From an uncultured Treponema sp. (GTDB taxonomy: Bacteria; Spirochaetota; Spirochaetia; Treponematales; Treponemataceae), in contig NZ_CALHGC010000034.1 in NCBI RefSeq assembly GCF_938029485.1, forward strand, positions 1 to 11,563: DNA of 11,563 bases, written 5' to 3'. Position 1 is the stretch's first letter; each line of letters begins with the position of its first letter. The notes under the pieces are model-generated. The model was given only the letters and a program-made list of their open reading frames with translations. It did not search any database and had not been told where the DNA came from. Both the position numbers and the translations under genes were made by a program. This document shows, in pieces, positions 6,648 through 11,563 of the stretch.

Positions 6648-7112
6648 ATGGACGGAGAGCCGATAAAAATTATCGCAAAGAACAAAAAAGCGCATTTTGA
6701 CTATTCTATTGAAGAAACTATGGAATGCGGGATTGCGCTGCAAGGTACCGAAATAAAATCGGTGCGGGACGGACGGATTTCATTTCCCGACTCGTTTGCC
6801 GAAATTATACGGGATGAGGTATGGCTGAAGAATTTTCATATTTCGGAATATGTGTATTCTTCGATATTTAACCATGATCCCGACCGTCCTAAAAAACTGC
6901 TGCTGCATAAAGATGAAATTAAACGGTTAACACGAAAAACGGAAGAAAAAGGCTATACACTTATTCCGCTTGAATTTTACTTAAAACGGGGACGGATTAA
7001 GGTTATGCTCGGCATCTGTAAAGGGAAAAAGCTGTTTGATAAACGAGCCGACATAAAGGAGCGGGATATTAAACGGGATATGCAACGGGAATTGTACCTA
7101 AAGAACAGGTGA
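6648..7112 (+). CDS. smpB: SsrA-binding protein SmpB
   Basis: SmpB binds tmRNA (SsrA) and brings it to stalled ribosomes for trans-translation. From ATG 6648 the protein has 154 residues, the usual family length. Family blocks are IAKNKKAHFDYSIEE at the N terminus, then ALQGTEIKSVRDG, LHKDEIKRL, LIPLEFYLKRGRIKVMLGI, KGKKLFDKR and a basic C-terminal tail that normally inserts into the ribosomal mRNA channel. The frame is open back to 6558, but that would add 30 residues that precede the family's usual N terminus and would overlap the promoter. ATG 6648 gives MDGEPIKIIAKNKK, as expected for the family. The gene heads a plus-strand operon; its stop TGA lies within the Shine-Dalgarno of the next gene. 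Confidence 0.93.
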   Translation: MDGEPIKIIAKNKKAHFDYSIEETMECGIALQGTEIKSVRDGRISFPDSFAEIIRDEVWLKNFHISEYVYSSIFNHDPDRPKKLLLHKDEIKRLTRKTEEKGYTLIPLEFYLKRGRIKVMLGICKGKKLFDKRADIKERDIKRDMQRELYLKNR

Positions 7113-7113
7113 T
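7107..7113 (+). promoter_or_regulatory. Shine-Dalgarno site that fixes the start of the secreted protein
   Basis: AGGTGAT, seven bases matching the AGGAGGTGAT consensus, lies seven bases before ATG 7121. The alternative GTG at 7109 falls inside this site and is therefore unlikely to be the start. The site overlaps the smpB stop codon, so translation of the two genes is probably coupled. Confidence 0.65.
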
Positions 7114-7120
7114 AATAAGC

Positions 7121-7972
7121 ATGAAACACGGAAGAAAAACGACAGTATACATAGCTCTCCTGCTGCTTATCAGCCTGCCGCCGGCGCTTTCGGCGCTGCC
7201 GGGCGTTGCCGTCTATCAGTTACAAGCGCCGGTATTGCCCGAACAAACCGTTCAAACGGTCGATAATCTTGTCTTTTCCTTTATAAAAGAACTGAAAACA
7301 TATACCATATTTGATTTGCGTAAGGATCCCGTGCCGGTAGATTTTCCGCAAGACAGAGCTATTGACTACATTTTTTTCGGCGCATTGGAAGAGGTACCGG
7401 AAGGAATTAAACTTGAACTCGTTTTGAAAGGACGAACAGAGCAGCTGACGCGAATCATTTCAAAAGTATACGATAATATTAACAAGATTCTCCTTGATTC
7501 CCGACTGTTAGTGTTCAACCTCTTTGACTTTTCGGTTCCATTGGAACAACTTGCACGTTCCATGCCGCAAACCGAACAGAGTACGGAGTTCGGATACATC
7601 GAAACCGTCGATTCGCTTGCCGGTTCATGGAAGGGGGAACCGGGACTCGACCGTGTGATGATCTTGCGCGGCGGCCGCGGAATGGCGGTATTTTCAAGCG
7701 GTGTGTCCGTCTCGCTCGATTTAAAAATTGATAACGGATACTTGCTGGTAACGCAAAAGGGAAGTTTACAGCCTCGGCAGTTTCTCAATTTACCCGATGA
7801 GATTGCCCGTCAAGCAGTGCAAAAAACCAATCCTCCGCAGTGGCGTTTTTTGGTATCCCCCGATAAAAAAATTCTTTCAGGCACAAAGGTTGATGCGCAG
7901 ATTCAGTACAATGAAACGGCTATTATCAACGTTGAATACGATACCGCAACGGTAGAATGGCTGCGCGACTAA
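7121..7972 (+). CDS. Secreted protein of unknown function
   Basis: I do not recognise a named family. The 283-residue protein begins MKHGRK, then a hydrophobic run (about 8-22) and a likely signal peptidase site after ALSA (residue 25). No lipobox Cys is seen, so it should be periplasmic or outer-membrane associated. Two parts can be seen. Residues 28-138 alternate strands and helices (VAVYQLQAP, then VDNLVFSFIKEL, YTIFDLRK, DYIFFGALEEV), reminiscent of the N-terminal fold of TolB or CsgG-like proteins; this is a resemblance only. Residues 165-283 look like a beta-rich domain beginning SLAGSWKG and including RVMILRGGRG, FSSGVSVSLDLKI and PPQWRFLVSPDKK. ATG 7121 is preferred over GTG 7109 because of the well-placed AGGTGAT. 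It lies between smpB and dinG with tiny gaps. Confidence 0.83.
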   Translation: MKHGRKTTVYIALLLLISLPPALSALPGVAVYQLQAPVLPEQTVQTVDNLVFSFIKELKTYTIFDLRKDPVPVDFPQDRAIDYIFFGALEEVPEGIKLELVLKGRTEQLTRIISKVYDNINKILLDSRLLVFNLFDFSVPLEQLARSMPQTEQSTEFGYIETVDSLAGSWKGEPGLDRVMILRGGRGMAVFSSGVSVSLDLKIDNGYLLVTQKGSLQPRQFLNLPDEIARQAVQKTNPPQWRFLVSPDKKILSGTKVDAQIQYNETAIINVEYDTATVEWLRD

Positions 7973-7978
7973 GCTCTC

Positions 7979-10108
7979 ATGCATTACGAAGATGAAGCGG
8001 AGGAACGAGTATACCGCCGCCTTAATGCCGATAAAATTGCAGGCTATCTTGAAGAAACCGGCAGCTTTGCGTCTTTTTTTGACCGTTATGAAGAACGCCC
8101 GTCACAGCTCGATCTGATCCGTGCAATAACCCATTGCTTTAACGACAGCGCTATCGGTGTTTTTGAAGCGGGAACCGGCGTCGGAAAGAGTTTAGCATAC
8201 TTGCTGCCCGCCTTTGAATGGGCGCTTGCCAACAAAGTCCGCATTGTTATCTCAACCGGCACCATCAATTTACAACATCAGCTCATCGATAAAGATGTTC
8301 CCGACGCCTTAAAAATACTCGGTGTATGCGGCGAACAATCGGAACAGCCGCAGGCGGTGCTCATTAAGGGGCGGCAGAATTACCTCTGTTTGCGGCGGCT
8401 CATGCAGACGATACGGGAGCCGGATCTTTTTAGCCAAGAGGCGGAAGAGCTGGCAGCTATTCAAAAATGGGCGCAAACATCCCAAGACGGCGCCCGCTCT
8501 TCACTCCCGTTTATGCCCGCCGCAGGACTGTGGTCAAAGATTTGCTCCGAATCGGATAACTGCCTTGGGCAGCGCTGCCCTTTTTATACCGACTGTTTTG
8601 TGATGAAGCTGCGCAAAAAGGCGGAAAAGGCGGCGCTCTTAATTGTCAATCACCATCTGCTCTTTGCCGACCTTGCCAGCAGAAAGGAAGGCGCCGGTTA
8701 TGCTTCGACCGCTGTCCTGCCGCCGTTTAACGCAATCATCTTTGACGAGGCTCATACGATTGAAGAGGCTGCAAGCGGATTTTTTTCGCGTACCTTTTCC
8801 CGCTATGATTTAAGCCGCTGCATTACAACGCTTTCCCGCACTAAAAAAGGAAAAGCCGCCGGCTGCCTCGAAAAAATTACCGCGGTTTCAACTAAAGCCG
8901 AGTTGATGCCTGCTATTATCGCAGCTCTTGCAAAAATGCAAGCATCGTATTCCGCACTGGAGACGCGGGCGCTTTCGTTTTGCGGGACTGCCGGCAGCCT
9001 CGGTTTTACTCAGGTACCGGCATCCAAAACGGCGGCTTTGCTTACCGCCTGCAAGGATTTTTACGCGGAGCTGAATATCCTCAATGTCAAGCTCGCGGCG
9101 CTGATTACCAATGCCGAACCGGATGAAGGTTCCCCGTATGAAGAAGCGGTGCGGGAAGGCTCGCTTGCGCTGCACCGGCTGCAGGATATTTCCGAAACGC
9201 TCGAAAACTTTTTCCGCTGGAAGGAGCTGCCGGACTTCGTTTTTTGGATAGAAAAGTATCAAAGTTCTGCAGGGGAAGTGCCGTACTTCAATCAAACACC
9301 GGTGGATATGTCGGGGCTGCTCAGGCAGGCGGTATTCACCCCCTTCGATACCGTCATTGCGCTTTCCGCAACGCTGAAAATCGGCACAAGCTTTTCGTAT
9401 TGGCTCGGCAGGGTCGGTTTGCATCCTTTTTCCGACAAACCGGTACGCACCGGCGCCTTTGAATCTCCTTTCCCGTACGATAAAAATGTGCTCTTGAATA
9501 TCCCGACCGATGCGCCGGCTCCCGACGACGAGCAGTTTCAGCAATTCGTAAATATCGCCGTTACCAAATTGATCGAAATGACCGGAGGAAAAACGCTTGT
9601 CCTGTTTACCTCTTACGAGTCGTTAAAACAAACCTGTGCGTACGCCCGCAAGCAGCTGCCCGATATGGAGCTTTTGCAGCAGGGAGAAGATGACCGCAGC
9701 CGCCTCTTACAAACCTTTAAAGAACATATCGATAGCAGCCTGTTTGCAACCGCCTCGTTTTGGGCGGGAATCGACGTACCGGGGGAGGCGCTCAGCCATG
9801 TTATTTTAGTCAAGCTGCCCTTTGCCGTTCCGAGCGCCCCGCTTTTCCGCGCCCGTGCCGATGCCATCGAAAAAAGAGGCGGCAGCTCGTTTATGCAGCT
9901 GAGCGTCCCCGAAGCGGTTGTACAATTCCGGCAGGGCTTCGGCCGCCTGATGCGCTCGCAAACCGACCGCGGCATTGTAACGCTGCTCGACAAGCGGGCG
10001 CTTGTTAAACAGTACGGGAGAATTTTTATCGACAGTATTCCCAAAACCAAGCAATGCTTTGCATCTTTAGAAGAAATAGTCTATACTGTCGAAAACTTTT
10101 TGTATTGA
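7979..10108 (+). CDS. dinG: DinG-family ATP-dependent DNA helicase
   Basis: This is an XPD/DinG-type superfamily 2 helicase (709 residues), expected to unwind DNA 5' to 3' with an iron-sulfur cluster and to resolve R-loops or repair intermediates. In order it has RPSQLDLIRAI (40-50, Q-motif-like), Walker A EAGTGVGKS (63-71, Lys70), STGTINLQHQL (92-102), then the cluster Cys candidates Cys137 (NYLCLRR), Cys195, Cys200 and Cys206. NHHLLFAD (224-231), the DEAH box (256-259), a long central arch region, ALSATLKIG, VLFTSYES, ATASFWAGIDVPGE and QGFGRLMRS (652-660) follow. No N-terminal exonuclease domain is present, unlike the Bacillus-type DinG. ATG 7979 lies six bases after the previous stop without a clear Shine-Dalgarno site, so coupling is likely. 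Confidence 0.93.
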   Translation: MHYEDEAEERVYRRLNADKIAGYLEETGSFASFFDRYEERPSQLDLIRAITHCFNDSAIGVFEAGTGVGKSLAYLLPAFEWALANKVRIVISTGTINLQHQLIDKDVPDALKILGVCGEQSEQPQAVLIKGRQNYLCLRRLMQTIREPDLFSQEAEELAAIQKWAQTSQDGARSSLPFMPAAGLWSKICSESDNCLGQRCPFYTDCFVMKLRKKAEKAALLIVNHHLLFADLASRKEGAGYASTAVLPPFNAIIFDEAHTIEEAASGFFSRTFSRYDLSRCITTLSRTKKGKAAGCLEKITAVSTKAELMPAIIAALAKMQASYSALETRALSFCGTAGSLGFTQVPASKTAALLTACKDFYAELNILNVKLAALITNAEPDEGSPYEEAVREGSLALHRLQDISETLENFFRWKELPDFVFWIEKYQSSAGEVPYFNQTPVDMSGLLRQAVFTPFDTVIALSATLKIGTSFSYWLGRVGLHPFSDKPVRTGAFESPFPYDKNVLLNIPTDAPAPDDEQFQQFVNIAVTKLIEMTGGKTLVLFTSYESLKQTCAYARKQLPDMELLQQGEDDRSRLLQTFKEHIDSSLFATASFWAGIDVPGEALSHVILVKLPFAVPSAPLFRARADAIEKRGGSSFMQLSVPEAVVQFRQGFGRLMRSQTDRGIVTLLDKRALVKQYGRIFIDSIPKTKQCFASLEEIVYTVENFLY

Positions 10109-10118
10109 CAGGGACTTT

Positions 10119-10862
10119 ATGCTTGGTATTTTTTGTATTATATGCTGCATCACCGCTTTAGCCGGATGGGCGTTATTGGACCGTATCGCCTATACCGTGT
10201 ACCGGCCGTGGTGTAAAAAAATCAATGCACATATTTCAACCGTTGTCGCTCACCGTATCTTTTCGATTCTTTCCGCTTATCTTAATTTCCATTTTAGAGG
10301 TGATTACGCTCTTGTGCCGCAGCTGCCTGCACAGTATTTATTGATTTCCAACCATCAAAGTTTATTGGATATTGTGGTGTATATGAACTACCTCGGCGGG
10401 AAACGGGTACGGTTTGTCGCAAAGAAAGAACTTGCAGACCATGTACCGTTAGTTTCCGTTATGCTGAAAAGCGACGAGCATTGCCTTGTACGGCGTACCG
10501 GTAGTCCCAGTCAGGCGATGCAGGCAATGGATTCGTTTGCTCAACGGGTGGTGCGTAATAATTGGATACCTATTCTCTTTCCTGAAGGTACCCGCTCAAA
10601 GAACGGCGAAGTCGGAACTTTTCATTCGGCCGGTTTCCGGCGGTTTTTATCCAAGGTGCCTATGCCGGTAGTTGTTGCTGCGGTTGACGGCGGGTGGAAT
10701 ATTTCTTCGATAACACGGATAGCAACAAACTTACGCGGCGGCGCATATCGGGTAAAGATTCTTAAAATATATCCTGCGCCTACTACAAAAGAAGCGCAAT
10801 TAAAAGTTTTGGAAGAAAGCAAAAAGTTGATACAAGAGCAGCTTAGACTCTGGCGACAGTAG
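10119..10862 (+). CDS. plsC: 1-acyl-sn-glycerol-3-phosphate acyltransferase (PlsC type)
   Basis: This enzyme is expected to transfer an acyl chain to lysophosphatidic acid to make phosphatidic acid for membrane phospholipids, at the inner membrane. The 247-residue protein has an N-terminal hydrophobic segment (about 1-20), the catalytic motif NHQSLLD (Asn78, His79, Asp84; the NHx4D signature), FVAKKEL (99-105), the substrate-binding FPEGTRS (154-160) and a PMPVVVAAVDG block (181-191). These are all four acyltransferase blocks in normal order and length. The ATG follows AGGGA four bases upstream, slightly close. The gap to dinG is ten bases. A related acyltransferase of the same superfamily with another acceptor cannot be excluded. 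Confidence 0.9.
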   Translation: MLGIFCIICCITALAGWALLDRIAYTVYRPWCKKINAHISTVVAHRIFSILSAYLNFHFRGDYALVPQLPAQYLLISNHQSLLDIVVYMNYLGGKRVRFVAKKELADHVPLVSVMLKSDEHCLVRRTGSPSQAMQAMDSFAQRVVRNNWIPILFPEGTRSKNGEVGTFHSAGFRRFLSKVPMPVVVAAVDGGWNISSITRIATNLRGGAYRVKILKIYPAPTTKEAQLKVLEESKKLIQEQLRLWRQ

Positions 10863-10933
10863 TAAAGTTTGCATTTTATATTCCGATAAAAGTATGGAAG
10901 CGTTTTACGGATTTCTTACGCGCAGGAGTTGTT
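10863..10933 (+). other. Short gap before the DUF2259-type gene
   Basis: This 71-base spacer has no terminator hairpin. TTGCAT (10869-10874) and TATGGA (10893-10898), 18 bases apart, could be a weak internal promoter. AGGAG (10924-10928), five bases before ATG 10934, is the ribosome binding site of the next gene. Read-through from the upstream operon is the simpler explanation of expression. Confidence 0.35.
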
Positions 10934-11563
10934 ATGCGAAAATTTTATATGATAGTTATCACGGCTGCCTTTGCTGCTGCCGTTTATGCAGGAGATATTG
11001 CGAACTTTGTTAATTTAGGCTTTTCTGCCGACGGAAGCAAGTTTGCTTTCGGCCAATACGGTTTACAGGATAAAACCTACCGCGCGTATGCCGAAATTTA
11101 TGCCGTCGATATCGCTGCCAATACCTTTCTTCCCAACGGTATTTTTAGAACATCTCCTTCGAAGCAGACGGAAGGCAAAGAAAGTAAATCGACCTTCCTC
11201 GCACTGCAAAATAGAGCACAGGTTTCGCTGAGTAAATGGGACATTTCAGAAACCCGGCAAGGACGGGTACTTTATGCTCAGACCGAATCGACGGAAGGAA
11301 ATCAAACACTGTTTTTCCGCGACTTTCAAACAAGCGATGAGTACACGGTTGTGCTGAATATGACTCAAAAATCGAAAACGGAAAGTTCATTCTATCTAAC
11401 AGTAGAGAAAACAAAACCGAACGGAACTAAGGTAAAAAAAGAAGTCGGACGTCCCGATTACGGCAGAAGCGGTGTTAAAAATTATGTGGTTAAAAAAATA
11501 CTGATGGACGATGCCTCCCGGGCTATCATTTTTATCATTGAAAAAAAAGAATATTCCGCCGCA
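10934..11563 (+). CDS. DUF2259-type predicted secreted protein, 3' end cut off
   Basis: An open frame of 210 codons runs from ATG 10934 to the window end with no stop. The start has AGGAG five bases upstream. The protein starts with a signal peptide (MRKFYMIVITAAFAAAVYA, cleavage likely before GD), so it is exported to the periplasm or beyond. The mature N terminus reads GDIANFVNLGFSADGSKFAF, followed by GQYGLQDKTYRAYAEIYAVD and then NTFLPNGIF. This fits the uncharacterised DUF2259 family that I know from spirochaetes; its function is unknown, and the phrase FSADGSKFAFGQYG resembles one blade repeat of a beta-propeller. A Lys-rich stretch runs near residues 147-182. The assignment is from memory of the family pattern; being a real exported gene is better supported than the family name. 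Confidence 0.82.
   Translation, partial: MRKFYMIVITAAFAAAVYAGDIANFVNLGFSADGSKFAFGQYGLQDKTYRAYAEIYAVDIAANTFLPNGIFRTSPSKQTEGKESKSTFLALQNRAQVSLSKWDISETRQGRVLYAQTESTEGNQTLFFRDFQTSDEYTVVLNMTQKSKTESSFYLTVEKTKPNGTKVKKEVGRPDYGRSGVKNYVVKKILMDDASRAIIFIIEKKEYSAA

Noticed and set aside
7109..7120. GTG start at 7109 for the secreted protein
   Set aside because: It lies inside the AGGTGAT Shine-Dalgarno that fits ATG 7121; the ATG also gives a cleaner signal peptide.
8888..9544. Minus-strand open frame of 218 codons opposite dinG
   Set aside because: It is fully antisense to conserved helicase sequence, has no Shine-Dalgarno or promoter, and its composition (Arg, Gly and Phe rich) is typical of a shadow frame.
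1..11563. CRISPR array, tRNA or rRNA gene, insertion sequence or prophage
   Set aside because: No regularly spaced repeats, cloverleaf, rRNA-like stretch, transposase or phage protein was seen on either strand.
1..11563. New defence or mobile system
   Set aside because: DinG-type helicases and TPR proteins occur in defence islands, but here they sit among housekeeping genes, on separate operons about 5 kb apart, with no nuclease, toxin or transposase partner.

Overview
The window looks like a chromosomal housekeeping stretch of a spirochaete, most likely a Treponema, and probably one of the moderate-GC oral or host-associated species. This rests on the gene set and on protein style: a DUF2259-type secreted protein, an unassigned secreted protein beside smpB, and a smpB/lepB/hemW neighbourhood that I recall from other treponemes. 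No rRNA, tRNA, CRISPR array, insertion sequence or phage gene is visible, and I see no base-composition break suggesting recent transfer. Genus-level assignment is inference, because no search could be run.

Layout, left to right. (1) Positions 1-2490, minus strand: the first eight codons of a gene that leaves the window, with a very good promoter and ribosome binding site, preceded by a 795-residue TPR-repeat protein of unknown function. (2) Positions 2491-3060: a 159-base divergent spacer and a solitary single-stranded DNA-binding protein on the plus strand. (3) Positions 3059-6525, minus strand: a compact operon lepB-like - hemW - malic enzyme, with a 9-base gap and then an ATGA overlap, closed by a strong intrinsic terminator. 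(4) Positions 6526-6647: a short divergent region whose plus-strand promoter places transcription of smpB almost exactly at its start codon. (5) Positions 6648-11563, plus strand: smpB - secreted protein - dinG - acyltransferase (plsC type) - DUF2259 protein (cut by the window end). The first four are almost gapless; the last follows a 71-base gap.

The plus-strand cluster combines ribosome rescue (SmpB), a DNA helicase (DinG), a membrane-lipid acyltransferase and two exported proteins of unknown role. The minus-strand operon combines an inner-membrane signal-peptidase-fold protein, a radical-SAM heme chaperone-type protein and a malate-decarboxylating enzyme. These are linked by co-transcription rather than by an obvious single pathway.

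The strongest oddities are these. The signal peptidase I homologue has Thr at the nucleophilic Ser position and Arg at the general-base Lys position, so it may be catalytically dead or mechanistically altered. smpB appears to be leaderless. The -35 elements of the two divergent promoters around 6613-6619 may overlap. I found no convincing new multi-gene defence or mobile system.
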